A stretch of DNA of 64,000 bases from Annona cherimola. Lineage: Eukaryota > Streptophyta > Magnoliopsida > Magnoliales > Annonaceae. Numbering within the stretch: the stretch's first letter is position 1; each line of letters starts with the position of its first letter. Both the position numbers and the translations under genes were made by a program. This document shows, piece after piece, positions 23,901 through 36,344 of this stretch. The notes under the pieces are model-generated. The model did no database searches and was not told the origin of the DNA. It worked only from the letters and a program-made list of their open reading frames with translations. The stretch spans positions 97,616,595 to 97,680,594 of the forward strand of contig CM059971.1 in assembly GCA_030490835.1 (NCBI GenBank). The letters run 5' to 3'.

Positions 23901-26900
23901 AGTCTATCAAATAGCTTCTCATTTTCTTCATGAAGCCTCTGTGGAGAATACATATACATCCTATTTAAGACTGAGTGAACATAATTGACTGTAGATGGGA
24001 GGTGGAATAAAAACTTTACTTGCAGAATGCCAAAACTAAATTTGATATGCATTGACCTTTGAAAGAGAACAGCAGCTTATATGGGCACAGATTGTGCTCA
24101 AATTGGCCAAAGCAAATCATCAAAAAGAAAGCCATGACAGTAAAGAAACAAAAATAAAAAAAAAAATTAAAATTCAAGAAATAATCAACTCAAAGAAACA
24201 AACTTGAACTTGTCCTTAAAAAGTAGGATGAAGGAAATGCTTATCTAAAACATATCTCCATCTAATAAATCCATAAATTCCTAACAGCTAAAAAATGATT
24301 ATGATGGCCATGGTCATGTTGCATTGAAGAGTGAAATGGGGATCCTCAAGATTAAAGTGGGTGTTAAATGTCCCCAAGTTAGATAATCATCTTAATAGAA
24401 GAAAAATCCTATTAGTTCCACCATGGATATCAAATGACCAAATGTTTTAGAACTGCACAATCCGGTGTGTGGTGTTTAATAAAATTTTTGACGAAAAATT
24501 TTTGAAATGTGAGAAAGTGATGTAACATAATAGGGGTAATGATGAAGAGTAAAGAGAATAAAGTTAAAATTTATAGAGTATTTGTATGAAAAGTTGTGAA
24601 AAAATGATTGAGAAGTGGTAATTATATAGAAAGATATGAAATGATTGAAAAAAAGAATAGCTGTGGAGGAAAAAAATTTTAGGTGGAAAAATTTTTGTTT
24701 AACAAATGCACACCTATTTAAAAAAATCAAATAACCGTGATTGCAATCAAACAGCTACAAGGAGTCCAGTTGCTTCTTTATTTTAAAAAAGAGTTTTTGA
24801 AATTCAAACTGTTTATTGTATGGTCTCAAAATATCGCATATATAGGGTGTGTTTGGAAATGGATAAAATGATGAAAAATTTTGGAGAGTAAAAGTTGTCA
24901 AATGATGTGATATGATAGGGGTAATGATGAGGAGTAAAGATGATAAAGTTAAAATAGATAGGTTAGTTGTGTGGGTAGTTGTGTGGTTAGTTGTGTGAAA
25001 ATGATTGAAAAGTAGGGTAGTTGTATAGGAAAATGTGAAAAAATAATCAAAAAATATGATAATTGTAGAGAGTGAAATATTTTAAATTGAAAAGTTCTAA
25101 CTTCACATTTTTTACCCATTGCCAAACACACCCATAGAGAACTTCTATATGCTATATATAAATTCTCAAACGTTAATAGTTACATATAGTTTCATTTATA
25201 TATATTGCTACATACATTATACCTCAATCAGTGCATCTCTCTTCAGGAGTTCTTCTTCAAGTTTTTTGGTAACTGCTGAAGAATCCATGCTGTCTGCAGC
25301 AGCCTTGGACTTTGAAAGAACACCATTGGACCCAGATTCTGATCCAATAGGTGACCTGGCATCATTAGAATGGAGTGCTTCATTAAGTTGTGATTCAATG
25401 CTTCTACATTTGGCCTGCAAGAACATAGAAAAAAGTTTGAAGTTGAAGAAAAGCTTACTAAAGATATGGTCCCTATTACAGTAGCTGCATATCAGAATTC
25501 ATGCAGCTGACAAGTTTGTTGGAGCTAAAAAATTTATATTAGAAATAATAAATCCCAATCTGTACCCAGTGATCCTTCCGACAGACTGCCTTGGCTATAG
25601 CAGGAATAGCACTCTTGACAGCTGGTGGCTTTCGATACCCAAACCCTTCTTTTACAAAAGACAGGTTCCAGGAGGACTGCTAGGTATATCAAAGGAGAAC
25701 ATACCCACTTTTTCTGATTGAGAGGAGAACCCACTGAAAGTGAACTTGCTACCAGGAGTGGACAGCCTTCTTGGAAGCCATTGCTTGTGGGTTAAGCATC
25801 GTGCATCCAGTTAAAACCTATCTATGCTTCATAAGATGGTTTCCCACCAAGTCTACGACCTTGTTCGCTGTCCCATCTTACCCACCATTGTCTCAGCCCA
25901 ATCTCTTCCATGACTTCTGTATCCCTTACATACGCCAGGCAATAATCCTTCTTTCATAATCTATAGACCATTAGCCCTATCCCTTTAAACAGACTTTTTC
26001 AGATACCCTATTACATCCTGCATATTCTTCTGAGATTTAAGAGTTTCTTAAAGTTCAAGTGTCAGTTTTATACAATTTCTTGTGATTCTTGTACATCAAG
26101 CTCAGAAATTCCTACTGATGATTTAATCAAGGCAATCACGTAGCTGAATGAAGTTTTTACCATTTTACACGATAACAGTTTCAGTCATGCCATATCCTAA
26201 AAATACTTTTTAGGGTAATTCCCAAATATGCCCACGAATTTTGCCCATAGTCCCTCATGTATCCACAGATTTTCGAAAATCTCTCTCACACCTATGAATT
26301 TTACCTATAATTCCCCTTGTATCCATGCAGTTAAGGTGATTAAAAGCAGGCATTAAAACACAACTGCAGTGACAATCATGCCCTTGGTAATTACGCCTCC
26401 AATTTCACCTCCCACAAGACACTTCAGCACCGATCTCTGGCAAGCAGCTCCATGAAAAACATCAATGGTCAGGTGATGCAATCTTCACCAGATTCAGCCT
26501 TTTGCCATCAATCGAAATCCACTAGCCACATGCCTCATCACACAGCGCCGCTGCCACTGCCACTGCCACTGCAAGCCGCCAACATCCGTCACTCACTGGC
26601 CATCAGATCTACCTACTTCCACCACCCATGCCTTCTTCCTCACTACCAGCATAGCTCCGCCATCATCAATGGAATCTGCGTTGCCTTGCCGGATCTACTT
26701 CATCATCGGCCAGTTGTGCACCAGCTGCTACTTCAATCATCCGCACCATCATGGTCTGGAAAACCCATCTGCCGCAACAGTCACCGTTCTAATTGAAAAC
26801 CCGTGTGATGCTGCAGTAGTTCCATCCTAGCCATCACCTGTGGAAGAAGTGCCAGATTTATGCCTCCAAACACCGCTGAATCGCAGTCATTCATCAATCC

Positions 26901-29900
26901 AGTAACCCAGATCTACCTTGGCAGTTTGATTATGCCAAATCCATGCACACATCAATGCCAAAAACGTCATCTTCCAAACACCACGAAAAACCCCATGGCT
27001 TCAAAAAGCAACCAAATAACTAGATGCACCAAATAATGAAAGTAGCAGGTGCAAACTAAGACAGGCCATGGCTGCCGTTTGCCATCCTCTACACCAGCCG
27101 ATGATGAAAATTGGAAGCAGCGGCTTCAATTAAATCCAGTGACAACCTCCATTTCAAGCCAATCGCATCAACTCTGCTTCAAATCCAACAGGCAGCCCGA
27201 ACAATTCCAAGCCAATTACAGCAGCAAAGACTGTTACAAGCCAATTACAGCAGCAAAGACTGTTACTCACCCCATCAACATTGACCAAATGCTCAATCAA
27301 AAGCATGTGTCAATCCACCATCACCCAATCTCAGCAACCAATTTCATCTGGCATCATTGCTACAATTTAGCTCACAATCACCCACAAGCAATATGCCCAA
27401 CAGATGGACATGCCTAATCTAGACTGCAACAAATCAATGCCACCAATCTACATCCATCCGCCAAGCTTTCCTCTCAGCAAATCAACTTCCTCCTTCAGCG
27501 GCATTAAGATTGAAACCTAGCCTCTTCGAACTCGATCACAGTTGTCATGCTTCCACCAGCAACAACAAGCGATGTCATCTCCCACCACTGAATCAGCAGC
27601 CATGGCCTTGACAGGCACTGGAGACAATGACAGCTAGGTCGGACGAGATAGGCACCGATTCATGGATTGGTAGTTTGGGTATTTAGTAAAAAAATATCAA
27701 CAATTCAAACGAAGGTGACGGAAATGACAACGTGGTGTGAAGAAAATTATGGGTAAAATTCGTAGATATGGGAGGAATTTTCAAAAATTTGAGAGTATAT
27801 GAAGAATTATGAGCAAAATTCATGGGTAAATTTGGGAATTCCCGTCTTTTGTTTAGACTTAGGGCCTTTTTGGCCTTGCGGTAAAAGTACTACAAGGCTA
27901 CACATTGAGTGAGAAGCTCCAATTTTGAACTTCCCATAACAGCGCTTTTGATAGCATTTATGGCGATTTTTGTAAAAGACAAAAATCGGGACCAAACACT
28001 GCTAAAAGTGAATGATACCAGCGCTTCCTACCTCTAAATTCATAGCCAAACAGGCCTTTAGGATCCTTCATAGTCCTACATCGGCATTAAGACTGGGTGT
28101 TCAATAACATATATACACAACCAATAAATACAATAAAACACAATAGGAATAGTTGATATGTAACTTTCAAGTTTTCATGTTCAGTGAGGATTTATGATAG
28201 AACAATAAGGTGTATTCCAAGTGATATTTCACAAGGAAACATCAATGTCTAAAAATTTAAATAAGCATCGATGTCTAAAATTTAAATAAGCAGTTAAGGT
28301 AGAGCTCTACCTGCAATGTCTGGATTGTCAAGTCCCGTTCCTGTATTTGCATTTTCTGGTCCTGGTCCAATTGCAGAAGTTGAGCAACTTGATTTCTAAG
28401 CTGTGCATTCTGCTCTTTCTCAAGTTTCTGTTTATCAGCCAGCATTAAATTTTCTGACTGCAAAAATGCGAAAGATTAGACAGGTTAGTCTTACACAGAA
28501 GAATGTCACGCCATAAATTGAAATCAGAAGAGGTCTGATTTCTTTCAGTTAATCAGGACACAGAATCAGACTCCCAGTAACATGATAATCAAGTTACAAA
28601 ATTTATTCCTCTGAAAGAGTTGTGTGAAGGTGCAACAGGTTATTTAAAAGGCCTAACAAGGATAACTGAAGCCAACTATAACATGAACCAGTTCCTTATA
28701 TTTCTCAGCTAAATACGGGCTCTAGTAGCAGAAAAAGCCGAGAAAGAGGGTAAACTTTCCAATGATTAGCAGAATATGCAATGGTTGGTTTCGAATAATC
28801 GATGTCAAAGCACACACCCAGTGGGAAATGAATTGGCATAGATTAAATTTAAACTTACAAGTCATCATAATAAACCAGAATAAACCCTGAAATCAGAGTT
28901 GTCTCTAACAGTCTAAAAACTTCCGTGAAATATCAGACATCATATTGTCCACGTTAAGCAAGCAACAAACACATGTTAAACTACCAGTCTAAAAACTTCA
29001 GTGAAATATCACATATCATATTATCCACATTATGCAAGCAACAAATACATGTTAAGACCACAAATATGCAAAAGAAAATGAGCAAAAACCTTCAGATCTT
29101 CCTGTAATGTAAAAGAAACTTTCCAAGCCTTTTGGACTTCATTGAAGAGCAGGATGCACTGATCATTAGCATCCTTTAGTGCTTGCTTTAATCCCAAAAT
29201 TTCTTGTTTTAGGTCATGGATGTCCTTCTCTTTCTCATGTAGCTCCTTACGCGAATCATTTGCCTTCAAAATAAAAAGAATCATATATCTAATCCTCAAA
29301 CCTCAGAAGAAAAGAAGAAGGAAAAAAAAAGAAGGAAAGAAAATATAGCACTTTAATTTACCACGTCTCTCCATTTCTTAATGGTATCCCGATTTCCCAG
29401 ACTAAGTTCAGAATTCCGAGCTCTAGCAGCAAAGTTAACAGTGGCAAGCGTTTCTGATAAGTTTGATGCATTTGGACAGATATTGACAATCAGCAGCGTC
29501 TTTGAGCTTCCACCTGTGAATAATAATAACAGCAACAACAATAACAATTCACCGAGTAGTTCACAAGTTTCTGGGAAAGGTAAATACATAAACCCGTTTG
29601 AATGCTGTTCTAAAGGACTTCTTTGCCGAGATGCCCTTCAATGGCAGAACATCAAATGTATTGACAGAAAACCCTAAATTTTCTTCCAGCATATTGATTC
29701 CCTCTACATATACATGAATCTCTATGAAGGTACCACAATATCACTATATTTATGTAATTGACCTCAACTACAACTAGTGAAAATTTTCCCCATTACTGCC
29801 ATTTCATCCAATGGATCAGAATTTCTGCGAAGTTCTAGTCATTGCAACTCAACTGTGGATTCCATAACCTGACTGGTGTACCGCAAGTAGGCAATACTAT

Positions 29901-32900
29901 TGATAATTGTCAGAGATATCATTGCAACACACAAAAAGGAAAATAATCAATAGCCAAATCGATTTCCCACCCCTACCCAACAAAGCGGTGATAAAACTGC
30001 TGACATCAACAAACATGCCTATGAACCAGAATATACTGAAAGGAATAATTACATATTACATAATTTATATTTTTTTAAAAATCAATAATGCATGGGAAAG
30101 TAATGATTTTATCTATCCCAACTGCTTCATGACCATTTATTTGATGTTCATGTCTCATTCATCAGCATTGTCATCGTCTAGACATTTGACACAATCAAAC
30201 TAATTGTTTACATCAATATTATTCTCTTTATAACAAAAAAAGTAACTAATACCAAGGGAATCTGCAAGTATTGTAGTGAGCCTTGAGTGTTCATAAGGTA
30301 CAATCTCCTTTTTGGAATTCAAGGAAAATAAAACATCTCCTAACCTGCAAAGAAGCAAAAGCAGCAAGAAAATGTCAAAAGATGGCAGCGAAATGCCAAA
30401 TGTTGATTAAATACATGGATGGAAGCCATGAGAAGCCTCAATATATTGTTGGACTAATACAACTTGAACTAGAAAAAGTGTCCCTGCAAGACCTGGCAAG
30501 AAATTTATTATCGAAAAGCAAACTCCTAGGCCATTGTATCAAAAGTTTCCTCCTTCTCAAGGTTTACTCAGAAAGATGCCATCATTAAGTCACAAAGGCA
30601 TCAAAACAAGAGAATAGAATTGTGAATTTGCAATTCAGCAATCCTAGTCAGTTGCAACCATTTCTAAGATTTCTTCCAACAGATAGCTTCTATCATTTTC
30701 AAAAAGGACTTAAAAACTAAAATATTTTTAAGGTACAAGATTCACCAGTTCTTTCTTCTTCTACATCTTTTGCCCCAAGAAGAGTTACGGATTCACCATA
30801 CTACATCTAACAATTTATATGACTACATAAATTACCAAGCATGCAGATTTCGTAAGAGACAAATTGCTTGAGGATTAATACTGACGCAGAAAGAGATTTC
30901 ATAACATGAAGCACTTCTGTTACACGCTCCCCATTAGCATCTTCTTCAAGTAAACCTTCACTTCCAGCTAGGTCTACAAGTGAAAGTTTGCTGTACAAAT
31001 TCTCTCGAGTAACCCAGTTACTGTGGTGTATATGAATTGTAATGACCCTGAATAAATAATAACAATAGAAAGGTTTAGGATATCTTTGATGAAGGCAACA
31101 AAATCAATACAACAATAACTGAGGATTTTAAAAAAATGGGTGTATGGTGCCGTCTTATACAGAAAGTAATAACAGAACCAGCAGCAGAATAGAATGGGCA
31201 AGAAAGATGCTGACGAAATAGATCGTGTGTACCAAGAACATCCAATTTCAGAAGATCAGATTAAGATCATACAGATGAGAGACATTGCACTTTGAAATGT
31301 CTGTGCCCTGTCTCTGAAGCCCCATTTTTAGCACTCTAGAGAAGTCAAGTGGATTCTCAACTTTCTCTTGCACCAATTCTACAAAGGAATCTGGGGGTCC
31401 TAGGCAAACTTTAGAAAGACTATTTCCAGAATGGGCAAACAAATCTTGAACCTATACAGAAAAAGTCACAAAAAATGTAGTTAACAGATGGAATAGATTT
31501 CACATTTCAACCAAAGATAAATCAAGGTAAACAAATGAATAGACAAAATATAATTCTCATGCAAAGAGCTGCTACATTCTAACAGCTCACATGCGCAGAA
31601 TGGAAGTATGCTTATAGTCAATAACAGAAACGATTAGCACTGAGAGTAATAAAACCTGTTCATTGTAGAGTTCAAAAGCTGTGACGTAAAAATTAAAATG
31701 GGAAGTCAAAGTTGTATCCGAGTTTGACAAGTCAAAAAGCTCCTCAAAACTCCTTACATATAAACCACGCTCATTACTAGAGCCTTCCTGCAAAAGGAAT
31801 GTGAAAATTTAAGTTATGACATGCTATGATACATGGCACTAGAAGAATGGAAAAGACAAAACAGTTATGCTTCATCATAAATTAACTCAAGACTCAGAAA
31901 AGCTGACTCCGTGAACAGTAATTACGGCATTTCCTTGCTGGTGGAACCACATGAAATAAATAATATGAGAATGCAGGTTAAATTATTTCCTTGGTTCTTG
32001 GAGAATGAAAAAAAAAATAATTAAAAGCTTTAAACCAGGAATACATACTCAGTTTAGCAGAAAAACAGTATTGACATAGTAGAGTTTATATCCATGAAGC
32101 AATGAAAACAAGCATCACAACCATTCACTACTGTAGAGTGCATACCCATCTCTCAATCATAAGCAAAATTCACAACATAAAATAAACATACCGTAGCATT
32201 TTGCACAGTAAGCATAAGAAAGCAAAAAAAAGGCATACTAAGGACAAAATTCTTCAGGGACTGGTTGGTATAGTAATAATGTAATTTTTACAAAAATAAT
32301 GTGAGGAAATGATATCACCAGGAGTTGAAATTATTTTGGTGAAATGATGAGATCTAAAAAATAGAGAACTGAAATAAAGCCAAACAGGCATAACAGCAAA
32401 AAATATTTTAAAAATAGAAAAACCCTTATTATGGAACAAAATAGGATTGATAATGAAAAATAGACTTAATTATTTAAAAAAAGGACAAAAGTAAACTAAG
32501 GAATGTTTAACTTGTTGGAAAGAAGTAAAGATATGTTAAAGCTTATTTCCTTCAGAGCTTTTGGAAATAGGGAAATTTTCTTCCTCATTCCCAATCTCAC
32601 CATTTTAGTGGATTGGGCATTTTACCTACTTCAACAACCCTATTTTTCCACATCATGACAAATATTTTTAAAAATCAATCCCTATTTTTCCAACCAAAAT
32701 ACATATCTATTGAACATTTATTTACTTGATCTCCCATAATTATTCCTATCTTTCCACGTTGATTTAGCTTTTCCCTTTCCTTTTTCGACAATTTTTTCTG
32801 CTCTTTTCCTTCCCTTCTTTCAATACCAAACAGACCCTAACATTTTCATAGCATCTGATCAAACAGAACCCTAAAAGCATCAACCACAGTCCATGAAAAA

Positions 32901-33011
32901 TCATAAACACAAGCACGGTCAACACACACTATCAAAGACACAAAACAAGTTGATAATCCAGATTCATGTGGATGCCATGTTATCAAGAAGAACACAAAAA
33001 ATTAGAGAATG

Positions 33012-33042
<31 letters not shown>

Positions 33043-34985
33043 TCAGAAAGAGAATGGAGTAAGAGAGACCATAGTGTGTGTTTTCCCAGCATTAGTTTGT
33101 CCATATGCAAATACAGAGACATTGTATCCATCAAGAGCTGATTGAACAAATGGTTGCACATCGTGGAAGAGGTCCCCTGCATATATTTAACATCAACTAT
33201 CACAAAATTATTTGATCTTGATGAGCATCCAACAGAAGTAGAAAAAAGACAAGTGGAGGCCAACTCAGATATCCAAGTAATGAACGAGTTGAGAAGTAAA
33301 ATTTCACTTGCTTACCTTGTCCGACATGAGGTCCATAAACCCTATCAAACTCAAAATCCTTCTTTGGATTGGTTACATAATCAGCACCAGTATTTACACG
33401 AATGGTGAAATCATCAGGAAACTCAACTACGGATGAACCTTCAACATCAAATAATGGCCTTGCTCGGCAAAATACCTTAATGTTTCCTGAAATTTACAGC
33501 TCAATTTCAGTGGAAAACTAAAGCAGAAAAAGCCTTGAAGACTTTAATTACAAAACACGTTATGTAAACAATATGTGAAGAGTGGAAACTTGACGACAGA
33601 TTAAAGTGGAAAACTTGCAGAAGAAAAAAACATATATATACCCTTGGCTGTCAACAAATCATTGAATAACCTTTTCTTCTCATTGATCAAAGGAGAAATT
33701 CGCGCCTCGGCTTCAATGGCAGCATCATCTGAAACCAAATAAAACTGTTGGTCAGATCAAATTAACAGGGTCGTTTTAGAGGACCAATTTACAACATATG
33801 AACTGATTATTTAAAAAAAACAAAGCAAAACAACAACAAAAAAAAAGGGTAGCATTTTGCGCCCTGTGTTTCCCAAAGAAAACAACAGCAGTGTTGATGA
33901 TAAACTAGTTGGACACGGTTCTAACATCCCCATCAGAAAAATATGCATCCAATGCCTTACCCAGCTTCCTGGCCTTGTCTGCAAGAACGCCTAGATAGCG
34001 GGTAACTCGATCAAGTTTTGCATTAGAGTACTCTTGTAGATCACTTGCTTCCTGTCTCAAGTCCAGATAGTCTTCTCTTGCGTGCTGCCAAACTCATTTG
34101 ACGATATTTGTCAGTAAACACCCACAAAGAATGTCAAGTTGATACAATTGAATTCACATGTTGATGAAACACTAGAAAACAGACAATCAAGTCCCATAAT
34201 TTAAATCTGTCAAGTGGGCAATAGATCAGATTTGTCAAATCATGCTGAGAAACTTAATCCAGCTGCGTTAGAAAAAACTCACTCCAACACTGATTTTCAT
34301 TCTCTTCAGCTTTACAGAGTTGTTGCACCCTCGTAAACACCGTCCAAGTACTGGATTTAACGTTGACAAATATGAACCGAGATATAGCAAAACTTCATTC
34401 CGTCATGCAAAACCAGCAGGCTGGAAAAATCCAGCCTGTCCCAAAATGCGTTTTCAAGAAACCCTTAGATCACGCACATCGTCCTCTGATGGCAAGACGT
34501 ACACGTCCACGAATTACCATGTATACAGTGCACCGAGAGTCTAATCCACGTCTCTAATGCTAAATGCGACATTGCGAAGATACTTAAATCAAAAATTCAT
34601 TCAAAACCGATATCAGTAAAAAAAATAGAGCAGAAAAGAAAATGCATGCAAGTCATGTATTAACATCATAGACGTTATAGAACCACAGCACACAGCTAGA
34701 GAAGTGAAATTTCACGAACCGGCTGAAACAAAACAAGTAGGAATGGCCAGAACAAGAGAGAGTTGTTTTAACCTTGACTTGTTCCTTCAATTTCTGAATC
34801 TTGGATGCGAGGGCATGCCTCGAATGCTCGGAATGCGGCAATGCAGTTGATACGGCCGATGCAGCCGAAATTGAGTACCTTCGGAGCAGCGGAGGGGGTT
34901 TTTGATCGTCGTCGTCGAGGACAGTCAGCTTCCTGGGCTCGAACCCTGGGATTTCCCAGTTCCATCTGTTCTTCTGCTCTCCCAT
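14959..34985 (-). CDS. KAC1/KAC2-like: KAC-type kinesin (KIN-14; actin-based chloroplast movement)
   Basis: A 20 kb gene of 23 coding exons. The hand-built exons sum to 3,876 nt, exactly 1,291 codons plus stop, with consistent phases throughout. Arabidopsis KAC1/KAC2 (also called KCA) are close to 1,270 residues. The start [14 protein letters not shown] with LRRYSIS, and the C-terminal motifs WNVLQFNTG and [19 protein letters not shown], are characteristic of this family. The order is N-terminal motor, coiled coil, then a conserved tail. In Arabidopsis these proteins are needed for the short actin filaments that move and anchor chloroplasts in response to light, and KCA1 was also found as a CDKA;1 partner. 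Transposon insertions lie only in introns. Exon positions are given in the next two entries. Confidence 0.93.
17500..17660. mobile_element. Fragment of Tourist-like MITE family A in KAC intron 20
   Basis: Contains the reverse-orientation family text (CCAATCATTTTTTCACA, then CAACTTTATTCC, then ATTACTTCTAT) without recognisable ends. It is an old internal fragment. Confidence 0.5.
17690..18265 (+). mobile_element. 5'-truncated RTE-type LINE remnant in KAC intron 20
   Basis: Decayed translation pieces resemble the C-terminal end of RTE reverse transcriptases: a tract corresponding to AMLYG-ECW, then EMRMLRWM, then LRWFGH, then a final EWRNKI-like segment. Many stops and frameshifts are present. 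The 3' end is a short TGA/ATG microsatellite (about 18244-18262), as RTE elements have. A second copy with the same 3' end lies at 35883-36335. Confidence 0.72.
24464..24714. mobile_element. Tourist-like MITE, family A, in KAC intron 13
   Basis: Ends GGTGTGTGGTG and GCACACC, with family interior text (AATGATGAAGAGTAAAGAG and AAAATGATTGAGAAG). It is more diverged than its neighbour at 24845. Both sit in the same kinesin intron. Confidence 0.65.
24845..25133. mobile_element. Tourist-like MITE, family A, best-preserved ends
   Basis: Perfect 12-bp terminal inverted repeats, GGGTGTGTTTGG and CCAAACACACCC, bound a 289 bp unit flanked by ATA on both sides. The interior carries the family blocks AGGGGTAATGATGAGGAG and AAAATAGATAGG. 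It is a good consensus seed for the family. Confidence 0.9.
26213..27843. mobile_element. Mutator-like element with long TIRs; possible Pack-MULE
   Basis: A 1.6 kb unit in KAC intron 12. The left end (GGGTAATTCCCAAATATGCCC) and right end (reverse complement GGGAATTCCCAAATTTACCC) continue as inverted copies for about 100 bp, sharing GAATTTTGC, CATAATTC-like and GAATTTTACC blocks. The interior (about 26400-27600) is richer in C and A than the surrounding intron and has open frames at 26452-26796 and 27049-27417, both on the plus strand. It includes a 29-bp direct repeat at about 27207-27264. These features fit a non-autonomous MULE that captured host sequence. No clean 9-bp duplication was found, and I recognise neither frame. 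Confidence 0.65.
27862..28057. mobile_element. Small Tourist-like MITE (second family) in KAC intron 12
   Basis: Starts GGGCCTTTTTGGC, ends GCCAAACAGGCCT, 196 bp, with TTA on both sides. The interior is unrelated to family A. It lies beside the Mutator-like element. Confidence 0.75.
32257..32837. mobile_element. MITE-like element in KAC intron 5
   Basis: Inverted ends GGGACTGGTTGGTAT and ATACCAAACAGACCC bound 581 bp of AT-rich DNA without coding capacity. Flanks are TCA (left) and TAA (right), so the target duplication is uncertain. Confidence 0.55.
33011..33043. repeat. GA microsatellite in KAC intron 5
   Basis: A run of GA dinucleotides with two A interruptions, about 30 bases before the end of exon 5. 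On the transcribed strand this is a CT-rich tract just downstream of the exon 5 donor. Confidence 0.85.
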
Positions 34986-35018
34986 TTTACTTTCCTCCTC
35001 TTACCAGCGCCCAGCCCA

Positions 35019-35034
35019 AAGCCTATATATATCC
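35019..35034 (-). promoter_or_regulatory. Candidate TATA box of the KAC kinesin gene
   Basis: The minus strand reads GGATATATATAGGC about 40 bases upstream of the start codon at 34985. If used, the 5' untranslated region would be very short (about 10-15 bases), so transcription may instead begin further upstream in the GC-richer block up to about 35230. Confidence 0.4.
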
Positions 35035-35584
35035 GGGCGCTACGGAAGAGGATTCACGAAGAGAAGACGCAATGACGAAAAGATGTAAAAATCAGAGAAA
35101 ACTGGCAGAGGGCAGACGCGGATCGAAGAAAGCCACACTCCCTACCTCCCTCGCGATGTTTTATCTGGAGAGGGGGAGAAACCGCAGCCAGAGGTTTTGT
35201 TCCCCTGCGGATGGTACCAAGCTTCCGCTAATTAATGTTTTCGTTTTCCTTCGATCCAAAAAATAAAAATAAAATAAAATAAATAATCTTTTTCCTTGCT
35301 CTGATTTTATTTATTTGTAATTATTACAGAGTACGATAAACAATTCTGTCTGTACCGAGCCTCCGCGCACATAGATGTATTTTTAGAGGTTTCATTTTTC
35401 ATTTTTTATGCAAGCGGACATGCATCTAGTTTAGATAATTGCCGTAAAGTGTTGGGTTTTAAAATTATAAAAATATTTTTAAATACTAAATTTTAATATA
35501 TATATATATATATGCTAGAGATTACGTGTGAGTCTATATAAAAAGTGGAAGGAAAAATAGAATAAAAAAGAAAAGTAAATTTTT

Positions 35585-35862
35585 ATTTAAGAGTATTTAT
35601 TTATATCAAAAACATTTCAAATTAAAATTTTTCAATCTAAAACTTTTTCTTCTCCACAATTATTTTATCTTTTAATTATTTTTTACTCTTTTTGTACAGT
35701 TATCCCTTTTTCAATCATTTATATCTGACTTTTTATATTTTAATTTTGTTCTCTTCACTCTTCACCGTTATTTTTATCATGTTAAGTCATTTTTTTAAAT
35801 TCCAAAATTTTTTAAATTGAAAATTTTTTATCAAAATTTTATAACTTCCTACATAAACTTTT
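35585..35862. mobile_element. Tourist-like MITE, family A, decayed
   Basis: Reverse-orientation family text is seen (TTTTTCAATCTAAAACTTTTT, TTTTTCAATCATTTATA, TCACTCTTCACCGTTATT). The ends are too diverged to place exactly. Confidence 0.55.
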
Positions 35863-35882
35863 AAAAAACTCAAAAACAATTA

Positions 35883-36335
35883 ATCAAGTGCATAGGTAAA
35901 TGTCTGTTATGCTTTATGGGACTGAATGTTGGGCAGTTAAAAAATAACGTATACAAAAAATGAGCGTAGTGGAAATGAGAATGTTAAGGTGGATGAGTGT
36001 CAAAACAAGAAAAGATAAAATTATGAATGAAATAATTTGAGAAAACTTAAAAGTGAGATCAATTTGTGATAAAATGAGATAAAATATATTAAGATGTTTT
36101 GGTCATGTTAAAAGGAAACCTGAAGTAGCATCGGTTAGGAAAACAGAGTCTATCCAAATAGAACGTGGTAGGAGAATGAAAGGAAGACCCAAAAAAATAT
36201 GGATAGAAGTAATTAAACAAGATTTAAAAATATTACAAATTACAGAGAATTTAGTTTTAAATTTCCAAGAATGGCGTAACAAAATCCATACGGTCAACCC
36301 TACCTAGGTGGGAAATAGCTTTTGATGATGATGAT
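35883..36335 (+). mobile_element. 5'-truncated RTE-type LINE remnant
   Basis: Translation in shifting plus-strand frames gives MLYGTECWAVK, VEMRMLRWMSV, IRCFGHVKRKP, GRPKKIWIEVI and FQEWRNKIH, a signature order for the 3' end of RTE-type retrotransposons. It ends in a GATGATGATGATG tail (about 36325-36340). Better preserved than the copy at 17690-18265. Only the 3' 450 bp remain. Confidence 0.82.
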
Positions 36336-36344
36336 GATAGGTAA

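Larger units (their letters stand above)
14959..29263 (-). other. KAC kinesin exons 11-23 (coiled coil and tail)
   Basis: Exons: 29263-29090, 28457-28311, 25414-25223, 23938-23867, 23266-23211, 23050-22834, 21350-21159, 20864-20649, 20522-20172, 18814-18716, 17138-16998, 16889-16731, 15399-14959. Residues 474-668 are rich in Glu, Lys, Gln and Leu and look like coiled coil. The tail includes a Ser/Arg/Gly-rich linker ([15 protein letters not shown], exon 18), the large exon 19, and the last exon with FIIKCGA and [14 protein letters not shown]. The acceptor of the last exon was chosen at ATTCAG/TCTGCG because it alone keeps phase with the preceding donor; the alternative TGAG/GGTGTG would stop within a few codons. 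Confidence 0.85.
29362..34985 (-). other. KAC kinesin exons 1-10 (N-terminus and motor domain)
   Basis: Exons: 34985-34773, 34084-33961, 33728-33642, 33486-33316, 33176-33070, 31787-31656, 31451-31273, 31047-30886, 30344-30253, 29513-29362. The motor covers about residues 143-465. The P-loop is GQTNAGKT at 224-231 (exon 5), and switch II is DLAGSEG at 363-369 (exon 8). The switch I region, about 328-337, reads DISKCNVSH where active kinesins have a version of NxxSSRSH; the SSR is missing but the final SH remains. This agrees with published reports that Arabidopsis KAC motors lack normal ATPase activity. All introns fit GT-AG. Confidence 0.88.

Noticed and set aside
30283..30588. 101-codon plus-strand frame in the kinesin gene
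   Set aside because: It is antisense to kinesin exon 9 and adjacent intron and has no recognisable content.
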